A DNA stretch of 64,000 nt from NCBI GenBank assembly GCA_002310135.1, contig DBYK01000001.1:341712-405711 (forward strand). The letters run 5' to 3'. Positions 37,789 to 45,224 of the stretch are shown piece by piece. The DNA is from Caryophanales bacterium UBA1188. Its GTDB lineage: Bacteria; Bacillota_I; Bacilli_A; Izemoplasmatales; UBA1188. The notes beneath the pieces are model-generated. The model was not told the DNA's origin. It did not search any database and saw only the letters and a program-made list of their open reading frames with translations. Every line of letters begins with the position of its first letter. The stretch's first letter is position 1. The translations under genes were made by a program, and so were the position numbers.

Positions 37789-38004
37789 TTAATAGGCTTG
37801 GACATTTGTTAATACTTTTAACATATTCTTTATTTTCTTTTTTAAGCATATATCTAAGGCGTCTTCAAATGTATATCCAGCATATATTTTATCCATTCCG
37901 CCTGAGCCATTTATTGCTGATTTATATTTAACAAATTCATCAAGAAAACTAATTAATTCATTTTTTCTATTTAAAGAAGGCCTCTCATAGTGAAATTTTA
38001 CCAT
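37789..38004 (-). CDS. Small protein downstream of AbiEii-like toxin
   Basis: 71 aa, not recognised. Starts MVKFHYERPSLNRKNE and has a GGMDKIYAGYTFEDALD centre; basic, predicted mostly helical, no membrane segment. GGGAG lies 9 nt before the ATG at 38004, and the AbiEii-like stop is 1 bp away, so it belongs to that operon. It could be a modulator of the toxin or an unrelated passenger; nothing in the sequence decides this. Confidence 0.55.
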   Translation of the reverse strand: MVKFHYERPSLNRKNELISFLDEFVKYKSAINGSGGMDKIYAGYTFEDALDICLKKKIKNMLKVLTNVQAY

Positions 38005-38005
38005 T

Positions 38006-38860
38006 TTATTCAACTCCCAAATATTCAAGCGAGCTAATAAACATTTCTTTATTTATATTATCAATATTGTAATCGGTATTAACGAAAGGAATTATATCTG
38101 ACTTTAAAGAATTAAAATCTGTTTGTTCAAACCTTTCTTTTAATAGCTCTTTAATATCATCAATAGTATAATCTGATGTATCTTTATTTAAAGAATACTT
38201 TAATTTGTTTTTTAAATAATCCAAATTAATTTTTATATTGTGAGAGACATAAAACATATAGTCATAATAATCTCTTCCTTTAGTTCTTTCTCTCCAGTTT
38301 CTTGTTATTAATGCATTTAATTTGCTTGCAAATAATGATTCATAATTAAAACAATATATATTAGAAAACATTGGGGAATTAAGTAATTTCATTTCATATT
38401 TAGCTCCAGGTATAAATACAGTACTAACTTCAATTTTGATTGAAAGTAGTTTTTCTTTGTTCATATTAATTTTGCCAAAAAATTCACTAGCAATATCATA
38501 ATGAGATATTTTTATATATCTTCTTCTAACTTCACCACTATCATAATCTGATTTTGAATATACTATAGATTTTAAACCATATGATTCAAGTACAGTTATA
38601 CATTTAGACATGTATTGATCAAAATCTAATTTATAGTCTTCACTTATTACTTGAAAATCTAAATCTTCACTAAATCTATCTAATCCATGAAAAATTCTTA
38701 AGCATGTGCCACCATAAAAGGCGACATTTTTAAAAAATGATGTTTGAGCTAATGCATACAATATTATTTTTTGGGATATTTCTCTAAATGCATTTTCAAA
38801 TTCATATATATTTTTAGGATTACTTAATTTTAAAGATTCTAAAATATAATTATTAAACAT
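38006..38860 (-). CDS. abiEii: AbiEii/AbiGii-type nucleotidyltransferase toxin
   Basis: 284 aa. The nucleotidyltransferase core is VAFYGGTCLRIFHGLDRFSEDLDF (47-69): the GG pair and Asp66/Asp68 are the catalytic signature of the DUF1814 family. AbiEii toxins of type IV TA/abortive-infection systems transfer nucleotides (tRNA CCA-end targets in MenT homologues). It overlaps the upstream antitoxin-like gene by 8 bp with GGAGG inside it. The C-terminal half is helical. Function as toxin is from family plus pairing. Confidence 0.9.
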   Translation of the reverse strand: MFNNYILESLKLSNPKNIYEFENAFREISQKIILYALAQTSFFKNVAFYGGTCLRIFHGLDRFSEDLDFQVISEDYKLDFDQYMSKCITVLESYGLKSIVYSKSDYDSGEVRRRYIKISHYDIASEFFGKINMNKEKLLSIKIEVSTVFIPGAKYEMKLLNSPMFSNIYCFNYESLFASKLNALITRNWRERTKGRDYYDYMFYVSHNIKINLDYLKNKLKYSLNKDTSDYTIDDIKELLKERFEQTDFNSLKSDIIPFVNTDYNIDNINKEMFISSLEYLGVE

Positions 38861-39440
38861 GCTTTGCCTCCAAATATTTTTTTAAAATTTTTAATGTCTT
38901 TGATGAATATAACTCACACAATTTAATAATTTTATCCTTATCTAGTTCATCAAATAATACCTCATCAATTCTTAAATCATCAAACAACAAATCCGTTAAT
39001 TCTTTCTTATTGTTCCTTGGTGATATTACTGACAATAAATCAAGCAATGCTTTTTCCTTAGATGCCATCATAACCTTAACACCATCAATTTCAATTTGAT
39101 TAATATCATATGGATAAGCATTTAAATTAACATCCTGATATAAGAATAATCCGAAATTATTTTTATATTCCTTCTTCTTATTTTTTTTAAATGTAGCAGA
39201 TTTTATAGCATATACTCTTTCAGGTATCATTCCATAATAGGCTAAGGCTGTTTCAAAGGAAATATATGATGGTGATAATAAAACATTAGCAATTGTTAAA
39301 GGATCTGCATTCTTATTTGTTTCATATAATCCTCTTTTTAGTTTAATAAGATTATTATTTTTTTCCTCATATGCAATTTTGTTATAAATATTTGAATAAT
39401 TTCTATATTCATATATTAACATGTCAATAGTCTTAATCAT
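38853..39440 (-). CDS. abiEi: AbiEi-type antitoxin / transcriptional regulator
   Basis: 195 aa. An N-terminal winged helix (about 10-60, NLIKLKRGLYETN) is followed by the AbiEi antitoxin domain (ISFETALAYYGMIPERVYAIKSAT, about 72-95; ASKEKALLDLL near 135). Partners neutralise AbiEii and repress their operon. Start at 39440 is fixed by GGAGG 7 nt upstream; the frame is open for 27 more codons that would overlap the promoter. A palindrome overlaps the -10 box, as expected for autoregulation. Confidence 0.87.
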   Translation of the reverse strand: MIKTIDMLIYEYRNYSNIYNKIAYEEKNNNLIKLKRGLYETNKNADPLTIANVLLSPSYISFETALAYYGMIPERVYAIKSATFKKNKKKEYKNNFGLFLYQDVNLNAYPYDINQIEIDGVKVMMASKEKALLDLLSVISPRNNKKELTDLLFDDLRIDEVLFDELDKDKIIKLCELYSSKTLKILKKYLEAKHV

Positions 39441-39456
39441 ATTATTTCCTCCTGTT

Positions 39457-39491
39457 ACTACTATTATACAGTAGTTATTGGTGGAAATCAA
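39457..39491 (-). promoter_or_regulatory. Promoter and operator-like palindrome of the AbiE operon
   Basis: TTGATT (39486-39491), 17-bp spacer, TATAAT (39463-39468) on the minus strand. The inverted repeat ACTACT / AGTAGT (39457-39462 and 39470-39475) brackets the -10 box, the expected place for AbiEi binding. Confidence 0.75.
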
Positions 39492-39506
39492 GCATATTGT
39501 TAAAAA

Positions 39507-39540
39507 ATAAAAAACTGACACTTTATTGTATCAGTTTTAT
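39507..39540 (-). terminator. Hairpin terminator upstream of the AbiE promoter
   Basis: Stem AAAACTGA / TCAGTTTT with T-run on the minus strand. A close relative of this hairpin (shared ATTGATACAATAAA-like loop strand) sits at 58788-58819. Confidence 0.6.
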
Positions 39541-39562
39541 TGTTTAAATATGTCTTTATGCA

Positions 39563-39632
39563 ACTCGTTATAATTGCTAAAAAGTGGAAATGATACTCGT
39601 TATACTTACATTTTCCTGCTAAAAAGTGGAAA
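39563..39632 (+). repeat. Tandem duplicated motif, possible insertion-sequence end
   Basis: TGCTAAAAAGTGGAAA occurs at 39575-39590 and 39617-39632. A second word, ACTCGTTATA, precedes each copy. Repeated terminal motifs of this kind occur at IS21-family ends, but no transposase is present here; assignment is a guess. Confidence 0.5.
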
Positions 39633-39738
39633 CTAGAGGAAAATTCGTAATCAAGATTTTTTTCGAGAAAAAATAATTATTTAAAGTAATAAGTGTTAAA
39701 TAATAATTTGATGTAAAATGATATATTTTTAGCAAAAG

Positions 39739-39769
39739 AAAACACCTTTGATGTAATCGCGGGTGTTTT
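39739..39769. terminator. Terminator of the methylase/DUF262 operon
   Basis: 8-bp stem AAAACACC / GGTGTTTT with T-run on both strands, 19 bp past the DUF262 stop codon. Confidence 0.75.
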
Positions 39770-39787
39770 AAATTCGTAAAGATTTTA

Positions 39788-41356
39788 CTAATTTTTAATA
39801 AGAACTCTTCCCAATGGTAACGTTGATTGAATCAAACGAGCTATATCAGCCTTTCTAGCATTAATATAAGTTTCTTGTTCATTTTCAAATCTGTTAAAAT
39901 CAACTGTGTTCATTGATGTTTGAAGTAAAATATCTCTTGAGATAATCGCATTATATTTTGCAACTTTATGAGTAATATATTGATTTTGAATACTCTTGTT
40001 AACTTGTTCACACAACAATATATAATTTCCTATATTATCAATTAATTCTTTTTGCAATTCACGATGAGACGGCCATCCATTCCCAGCCCATTCAGAATCT
40101 GGATTCTGTGGATAAATATGTTCCAGATTAATAGTATTAACATTAACAGTACCTGAAATATTTCGACAGATTACATCTATTATTAGCAATGCTTTTTTTA
40201 ACCCTCTTGGAGTTGTAATCGCACCCAATTTATCAGTAAAATCATTTATATTAATTTGCCAAGTAACAACATCAGAATTTATTTTATTAATTAATGAGGA
40301 ATTAATATCGTCTGGAGTTTTTCCTGTTTTAACAGCATCTACAACATCATTTAATAAATATCTAAATGTTGTAGGGCTTCCGCCATTTAGAGTTAATACA
40401 ATACTCATCATACATAATGGAACCATGACTTTAAGCATATAGTCATGATTTGTATTTATATCAATATGCTTCATCGCTAATATATTTAACACATCTAAAA
40501 GAGTATTTCTATTAATATAGTTCACAACATATTTTATTGGACTATTACCTATAGTATTTAACAGTGCAATTGTATCAACAAAATCTTGATATGTATTTCT
40601 GTCTTTTGTTACATTTTCTCTTAAGAATGTAATAATTTCCATGTTATCGAAATTCTTATCAAAATTGCTTGATTTTAATTTGTAATAACTAATAATAGAT
40701 TGTCTAACTTCTTTCATTTTAGATGTATCAAATCTTATTCCATATGCCAATGAATATTGATCTAATGCAGTTTTTATAACTTCATCTTTTGATAGTGGTT
40801 TACCCCCAGTATTGATTTGTTGAAATATATTAAATGCATCATCAGCATTACTACATTTTTTCATATAAACATAAATATTATTTTTAATAATTTTTATAAA
40901 GTCATTAATTCTATCTATGTTATCACGAATAAAACTATAAAAATCTAAATATACCTTTTTAAAAGGTGCTGTTGCATAGTTCGTGAAATGAGTTTCATAC
41001 TTTTGTTGATTAGCAAAAACATCATATTTTATATCAAATAAATCTATGTCGTCAATCACTAATCCATCTTCTGATGCAATAGTCTTAATAACTTTTATCA
41101 AATTATTCAAAGTTACTAATCTTTGCTGACCATCTGCAAACTTAATTCTTCCATCTTCTTCATAATAAATAAAATCTAAAAAATACAATTGTGATTGTTG
41201 ATTATCTATTACCTTCAATAAATCTTCTTTTAATTGAACTATTTCTTTTTCCTTCCAATCATAAAATCTTTGAAAAATAGGTATACCAATTTTTTTATTT
41301 TGCCAATCATATAATTTAATGTACTCAGAAGTAATATCATTACTATTTATTAACAT
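39788..41356 (-). CDS. DUF262-DUF1524 (GmrSD-like) nuclease, candidate restriction subunit
   Basis: 522 aa. The N-terminal DUF262 ParB/sulfiredoxin-like NTPase-nuclease domain (about 1-230) carries FQRFYDWKEKE and the hallmark DGQQR (75-79). The C-terminal DUF1524 HNH-type domain has LEHIYPQNPD (411-420, His413) and a later DNIGNYILL...N stretch (440-453), the His-Asn set of GmrD. GmrSD proteins cleave modified phage DNA (type IV restriction); the BrxU relative belongs to BREX islands. Here it is third in an operon behind an adenine methylase and a 125-aa protein, so it may instead cut unmethylated or differently modified DNA. Confidence 0.86.
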   Translation of the reverse strand: MLINSNDITSEYIKLYDWQNKKIGIPIFQRFYDWKEKEIVQLKEDLLKVIDNQQSQLYFLDFIYYEEDGRIKFADGQQRLVTLNNLIKVIKTIASEDGLVIDDIDLFDIKYDVFANQQKYETHFTNYATAPFKKVYLDFYSFIRDNIDRINDFIKIIKNNIYVYMKKCSNADDAFNIFQQINTGGKPLSKDEVIKTALDQYSLAYGIRFDTSKMKEVRQSIISYYKLKSSNFDKNFDNMEIITFLRENVTKDRNTYQDFVDTIALLNTIGNSPIKYVVNYINRNTLLDVLNILAMKHIDINTNHDYMLKVMVPLCMMSIVLTLNGGSPTTFRYLLNDVVDAVKTGKTPDDINSSLINKINSDVVTWQININDFTDKLGAITTPRGLKKALLIIDVICRNISGTVNVNTINLEHIYPQNPDSEWAGNGWPSHRELQKELIDNIGNYILLCEQVNKSIQNQYITHKVAKYNAIISRDILLQTSMNTVDFNRFENEQETYINARKADIARLIQSTLPLGRVLIKN

Positions 41357-41370
41357 ATTTTTTCACCCCA

Positions 41371-41748
41371 CTATGCCTTTTGGTAGACGATTCTTTCGCC
41401 TTTCTTTAATTCATTAATTTCTTTATATGCATAAATTCCATCTTGATTAGCTAGACCATCTGGATGAAATGCATTACTACTAAACAAATTACGAATTATA
41501 ACTCTAAATCGTTCTTGGTTATTTGATGGTAATATTTCTTGAAAATAAAGTGGAATATTATCTAAATTATCACAAACAATATCATAATAAAGAGGTATAA
41601 TTGTATCACTATCTATTGGACCATTATATTCAACAATTTCTTGTACAGCAATTTCTCTTAAAATAACCCAAAAAGCATCGTGACCAACCTTTTTTGTTGA
41701 TGCATATTTAAGTCTATGTATTTCTCTTTTTAATACGTCACCTAACAT
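41371..41748 (-). CDS. Conserved-looking small protein between methylase and DUF262 nuclease
   Basis: 125 aa, not recognised. Mixed alpha/beta with DAFWVILREIAVQEIVEYNGPIDS and a C-terminal AYKEINELKKGERIVY; no zinc, membrane or catalytic motif stands out, though the last third could be a winged-helix or SH3-like DNA-contacting unit. It starts 1 bp after the methylase stop with a GAGGTGA site and ends 14 bp before the nuclease start. Such a fixed position suggests a specificity or bridging subunit (inference). Confidence 0.6.
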   Translation of the reverse strand: MLGDVLKREIHRLKYASTKKVGHDAFWVILREIAVQEIVEYNGPIDSDTIIPLYYDIVCDNLDNIPLYFQEILPSNNQERFRVIIRNLFSSNAFHPDGLANQDGIYAYKEINELKKGERIVYQKA

Positions 41749-41749
41749 T

Positions 41750-42859
41750 TCAGTTCACCTCTTTCTTTAACAAGAATAAATATTCTTTTACATGTATATC
41801 TCTATCTCTTAAGTTTCGACATCCTCTAAATACATTGTATTTTTTATCAAAAGCTCTTACTTCACCTAGTTGTTCCAACATTTCAACCATTTCTTCATAT
41901 GATATAAAGCCTTCAGAATTATATGAAATCAAAATATATGTTGCATTTATATCATTGCAAAGCTGTCTCATTGATTCTAACGCCTCGTTTTTTTTGTTAT
42001 ATGTTGATTTATTCCAACCAACTGGAATACCAGAAACGGAAGATACATTGTCAGGCTCTTTATAGTTATTTATTAAGTTCAACATAAAGTAATTTGATCC
42101 ATAAGGGTGTTGGTTATATGGTGGGTCTAAATATGCTAAATCGACATGTGGCAACTGTTTACATATAACGTTTGAATCGCCTTGAAAAACATGAACATTA
42201 CAATTGTTTTGACTTAGTATTGGCATTTTCAGTTCTATATTTGCAAGAATTCTTTGCAAAGCATTTTTTCCATCGCCACCAAATTGTCCTATATGTGTTT
42301 TGGAATTTTTATAGAAGCCTTTAAATACTCCTGAGGTGTTGTTTTTGGTTGAAGCTTCATATAAAAGAGGACCTAAGAGTAAAGTCTTATAAGGTTCAGG
42401 AACTTCTTCAATATATTTTCGAGCAGTATCTAGATAATTTGCATTTCTTGTTGTATAAAACACTCTTTCTCCAGGTTGTATATTTTTATCATCCTTTGGT
42501 GCATACAATCTAGAAATGAATCCATTTGTTTCTAAAGGATTATTTTTTAACTTATCAGTTATATCATCAAACCACTTTTTTAACTCGTTTAAATTAATAT
42601 CACTTTCATTTGCTAAATAGCACCTATTTATCGTATTACAATAATCCTCTAAGTCATTAGTATATAAGTTCTTTGAATACTGCTTTAAAAATCTAGAAAC
42701 AATCCCTGATCCTGCAAAAACATCAAAAGTATCTATTTTGTCTACATTTAATTCATCGATGACAAGTTTAATTGCACTATCAATAAAATCTAAAAGAGAT
42801 CTTTTATTTCCTAAATATGTAATTATTTGTTCTGTCAAATATACATTTCTTTCGGTCAT
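41750..42859 (-). CDS. DNA adenine N6-methyltransferase (D12 class)
   Basis: 369 aa. Motif X-like YLGNKRSLLDFI (15-26), the SAM motif I DVFAGSG (46-52) and catalytic motif IV DPPY (245-248) identify a D12-class (Dam/FokI-like) N6-adenine methylase. A long insert between motifs (about 80-235) is larger than in Dam (278 aa) and probably contains the target-recognition region. It ends in TGA, 1 bp before the next gene. As head of an operon ending in a DUF262 nuclease it is likely to be the protecting methylase of a restriction system. Confidence 0.9.
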   Translation of the reverse strand: MTERNVYLTEQIITYLGNKRSLLDFIDSAIKLVIDELNVDKIDTFDVFAGSGIVSRFLKQYSKNLYTNDLEDYCNTINRCYLANESDINLNELKKWFDDITDKLKNNPLETNGFISRLYAPKDDKNIQPGERVFYTTRNANYLDTARKYIEEVPEPYKTLLLGPLLYEASTKNNTSGVFKGFYKNSKTHIGQFGGDGKNALQRILANIELKMPILSQNNCNVHVFQGDSNVICKQLPHVDLAYLDPPYNQHPYGSNYFMLNLINNYKEPDNVSSVSGIPVGWNKSTYNKKNEALESMRQLCNDINATYILISYNSEGFISYEEMVEMLEQLGEVRAFDKKYNVFRGCRNLRDRDIHVKEYLFLLKKEVN

Positions 42860-43033
42860 AATATTCCACGTCTTTCATAAAAAGTTATGAAGGCTTTGAA
42901 GTATCAAATTGTATGAATTATTAGAACGAAACGTTTATTGATAAAATGTAGGAAAAATGTGGCAAATATCGTGCTTTATATAGAAATTTTGAGAAAAATA
43001 TAGAATACTATATGAGATTTATTGAAGAATTTT

Positions 43034-43080
43034 AGAGGTATCAAAACGTATACATTTTTATATTGTTTGTTGATACCTCT
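43034..43080. repeat. Inverted repeat upstream of the serine recombinase
   Basis: Perfect 11-bp arms AGAGGTATCAA (43034-43044) and TTGATACCTCT (43070-43080) around a 25-bp AT-rich centre, 70 bp before the recombinase start. It could be a recombination site, an operator or a terminator. Confidence 0.7.
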
Positions 43081-43150
43081 TTTAATTTGCTTTCAAACTT
43101 GATAAATCCTCCTTTTTATGGCTTTATATGTAGAAATGGAGGTGAGTAAA

Positions 43151-43750
43151 TTGATTTATGCGTATATACGTGTTTCAACTAAACAACAGAAAATCGATAG
43201 ACAATATGAAGAAATAAAAGCTCTTGATATTGATGACAAGCATATCTATATTGATAAAGAATCAGGAAAAGACTTTGATAGAACCAATTATCAAAAATTA
43301 ATTAAGAAAATAAAAAAAGACGACCTACTAATTGTTAAATCAATAGATCGTCTAGGTAGAAATTATAAAATGATATTAGATGAATGGGCTTATATAACTA
43401 AAACTAAAGAAGCTGATATTAAGGTACTTGATATGCCACTTCTAGATACTAGAATTGAAGGAAAAAATCTAGTTGGCAAATTTATAAGTGATATAGTACT
43501 TCAAGTATTATCTTTTGTCGCTGAGAATGAAAGAAATAATATTAAAGAGCGTCAAGCTGAAGGTATTCGAATTGCAAAAGAAAAAGGTGTTAAGTTTGGT
43601 AGGCCAAAAGTATCTACCCCACCTAACACCAATGAAATATTAGATAAATATATAAATCATGAAATAACTAATACTGAAGCTGCAGAATTAATTGATGTAT
43701 CAAGAGGAACATTCTTTAGATTAGTTAAAGAAAGAAAACGTATAATATAG
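43151..43750 (+). CDS. Small serine recombinase (resolvase/invertase)
   Basis: 199 aa. Catalytic domain begins IYAYIRVST with the nucleophile Ser9; IKSIDRLGRNY supplies active-site arginines; E helix ENERNNIKERQAEGI leads to a C-terminal helix-turn-helix with GRPKVSTPPN and TNTEAAELIDVSRGTFFRLV. Length matches resolvases and DNA invertases (180-205 aa). The start is a TTG at 43151: GGAGG lies 8 nt upstream and the protein then starts at the conserved strand. A nearby inverted repeat could be its target. Divergent from the methylase operon. Confidence 0.92.
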   Translation: MIYAYIRVSTKQQKIDRQYEEIKALDIDDKHIYIDKESGKDFDRTNYQKLIKKIKKDDLLIVKSIDRLGRNYKMILDEWAYITKTKEADIKVLDMPLLDTRIEGKNLVGKFISDIVLQVLSFVAENERNNIKERQAEGIRIAKEKGVKFGRPKVSTPPNTNEILDKYINHEITNTEAAELIDVSRGTFFRLVKERKRII

Positions 43751-43754
43751 CAAT

Positions 43755-43797
43755 TAAAAGCCCACTACATAATTATTTTATGCAGTGAGCTTTCAAT
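43755..43797. terminator. Terminator after the serine recombinase
   Basis: Long imperfect hairpin (AAAGCCCACT... / ...AGTGAGCTTT, about 15 paired positions with two mismatches) directly after the stop codon, T-rich on both sides. Confidence 0.6.
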
Positions 43798-43907
43798 TAT
43801 CTTTGTATTCAGAATATTTCTAATAGACCTCAATATTCAGCTTTCAAATTTTCAAACGGTTTTACTATTTTTACACAATCTAGTTATGCCATAATAAACT
43901 TCATTAT

Positions 43908-44246
43908 TTATAATTCTTCAATCTCTTTTGTGGCTAAATCTTCAATATAAAACGTGCCATCGTTTATTTCATCAAGTCTATCTTTAATCTTTGCAAGTAA
44001 TTCAAGAATCTCTTTTTTATTCTTTTTAGCAGTTGCTTCATTAAATATACATGGTTGATTGTTGACATCAAACTCGTAGCATTCAGAATACAATTCAGAA
44101 CATCTTAAATTTAAATCAGGAAGAACTTTATCATCATCGATGATGTCTATTCCAGTTAATGGTTCACCTGTTTCAATATCACTAGTCCAAATAGGACCTT
44201 GTAAGTAATCAAACATTAATTTGACTTTTTCTTTTTGATTTATCAT
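43908..44246 (-). CDS. Hypothetical acidic protein in the XRE/ImmA cluster
   Basis: 112 aa, not recognised. Rich in Asp/Glu (GIDIIDDDKVLPDLNL; DRLDEINDGTFYIED). It starts within the last 4 bp of the preceding gene with a GAGGT site, so it is translated with the ImmA-like gene. Many XRE-ImmA cassettes of mobile elements end in a small acidic protein, but no homology can be asserted. Confidence 0.6.
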   Translation of the reverse strand: MINQKEKVKLMFDYLQGPIWTSDIETGEPLTGIDIIDDDKVLPDLNLRCSELYSECYEFDVNNQPCIFNEATAKKNKKEILELLAKIKDRLDEINDGTFYIEDLATKEIEEL

Positions 44247-44596
44247 TTTTTATACCTCGCTTTCAATTTAATGGCTTCTTTTTCCTTTATAGGGTATGCA
44301 GATACCATAAAACCATTTGTTCCTACACCAGTTAATAAATAATATTTACCATTATGTGGGTAATCACCTTTTTTGTATTTCCCACTGTCCCAAACAGGCC
44401 AAACTGCATCACCAAAAAATATCATTCCTAATAATTTCTTATTTGGAGTAATATATTTCCATTCAATTTCTAATCCTTGTTTTTCCATAAAGCCATATGC
44501 ATCAAACGGAATTACCTTTTCTAATCTTTCTGGATAGAATTCTTTATTAAGTTCATCAGCCATAATTTCTAATTTTTCTTTTGAATAAAAATACAT
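44243..44596 (-). CDS. ImmA/IrrE-like protein lacking the metallopeptidase motif
   Basis: 117 aa. ELNKEFYPERLEKVIPFDAYGFMEKQGLEIEW... resembles the N-terminal part of ImmA/IrrE-family peptidases (start helix, then IEWKYITPNKKLLGMIFF and a VPVWD-like strand), but the HEXXH zinc helix that should follow is absent and the protein stops after about 115 residues. It is either a truncated relic or a regulatory stump. Site AGGTGG ahead of the ATG is good and it sits 10 bp after the XRE gene, so it is expressed. Confidence 0.55.
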   Translation of the reverse strand: MYFYSKEKLEIMADELNKEFYPERLEKVIPFDAYGFMEKQGLEIEWKYITPNKKLLGMIFFGDAVWPVWDSGKYKKGDYPHNGKYYLLTGVGTNGFMVSAYPIKEKEAIKLKARYKK

Positions 44597-44606
44597 ATAA
44601 TGCCAC

Positions 44607-44963
44607 CTACTTTTTGTTCATAATTTCTTCAATAATTTTAATCCATTCATCATCTCCTAAATTAAGGTCTTTTGCTTTACGTAATGCTACTCTCACATTT
44701 TGATTATCGCTAACATATTCTTTTAAATCTTGTGCAATCGCATCTTTGCTACTAGCAGCTAAGTCAAATAATTCATTTGCTTCTTGTTGTGATAATTCAA
44801 GTACACTTACCATCTTTTCTAAGATTTCTTGTGTTGGAGCATTTCTTTTTGCTTTTTCAATATCACTCATATATGCTGGAGCAATACCAACTTTATCTGC
44901 AAACGCTCTTAATGTAATACCTTTTTCTTGTCTTTTTTCTTTAATAAATTCGCCGAATATCAT
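44607..44963 (-). CDS. XRE-family transcriptional regulator
   Basis: 118 aa. An N-terminal Cro/CI helix-turn-helix (about 8-63): GITLRAFADKVGIAPAYMSDIEKAKRNAPTQE matches the recognition-helix pattern. A C-terminal extension of about 50 residues is helical. GGAGG precedes the ATG. Its promoter is fully consensus and carries repeated GTTAGC words between the -10 box and the gene, so autoregulation is likely. It leads the cluster with the ImmA-like and acidic genes. Confidence 0.9.
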   Translation of the reverse strand: MIFGEFIKEKRQEKGITLRAFADKVGIAPAYMSDIEKAKRNAPTQEILEKMVSVLELSQQEANELFDLAASSKDAIAQDLKEYVSDNQNVRVALRKAKDLNLGDDEWIKIIEEIMNKK

Positions 44964-44984
44964 AATTCTACCTCCTATAATTAT

Positions 44985-45039
44985 GTTAGCGTGTTAGCAT
45001 TTACGCTTACATTATATCAAATTGAAATAGATTTGTCAA
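44985..45039 (-). promoter_or_regulatory. Promoter and repeated operator-like words of the XRE gene
   Basis: Minus-strand TTGACA (45034-45039), 17-bp spacer, TATAAT (45011-45016). Just downstream, GTTAGCG (44985-44991) and CGCTTAC (45004-45010) form an imperfect inverted repeat and GTTAGC recurs at 44993-44998. Confidence 0.75.
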
Positions 45040-45105
45040 TTATTAGGCTTTAAAATATCTTTTTTTATCAAATGTTATTAAATAATAGCATCTGAAATAA
45101 AAAAA

Positions 45106-45132
45106 TCTCTATTATTCTTAGAATAATAGAGA
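45106..45132 (-). terminator. Terminator of gltX-tRNA-Glu
   Basis: 12-bp perfect stem (45106-45117 with 45121-45132), 3-nt loop, then ATTTTTTTATT on the minus strand, 13 nt past the tRNA 3' end. Confidence 0.85.
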
Positions 45133-45144
45133 GTATGTTCTTAA

Positions 45145-45221
45145 TGGTAGCTCAGACGGGTTTCGAACCCGTGAATGCAGCCTTGAGAGGGCTGTGAGTT
45201 AGACCACTTCTCCACTGAGCC
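45145..45221 (-). tRNA. tRNA-Glu (anticodon CUC)
   Basis: 77 nt with CCA encoded. Acceptor GGCTCAG pairs with CTGAGCT (first pair G-U); D stem GAG/CTC; anticodon stem CAGCC/GGCTG around loop CTCTCAA, so positions 34-36 read CUC and decode GAG; T stem ACGGG/CCCGT with TTCGAAA loop. It begins only 3 nt after the gltX stop codon and has no promoter of its own, so it is processed from the gltX message. Confidence 0.9.
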
Positions 45222-45224
45222 ATA

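Larger units (their letters stand above)
39441..39787. other. Gene-free stretch between the two defence operons
   Basis: 347 bp without a credible gene. It holds the AbiE promoter, two terminator hairpins, and a tandem duplication (39563-39632) whose units contain ACTCGTTATA and the 16-mer TGCTAAAAAGTGGAAA. Confidence 0.7.

Noticed and set aside
43118..43150. Recombinase start at the upstream ATG
   Set aside because: It would place eleven odd residues before the conserved first strand and put the GGAGG inside the gene; TTG at 43151 is correctly spaced.
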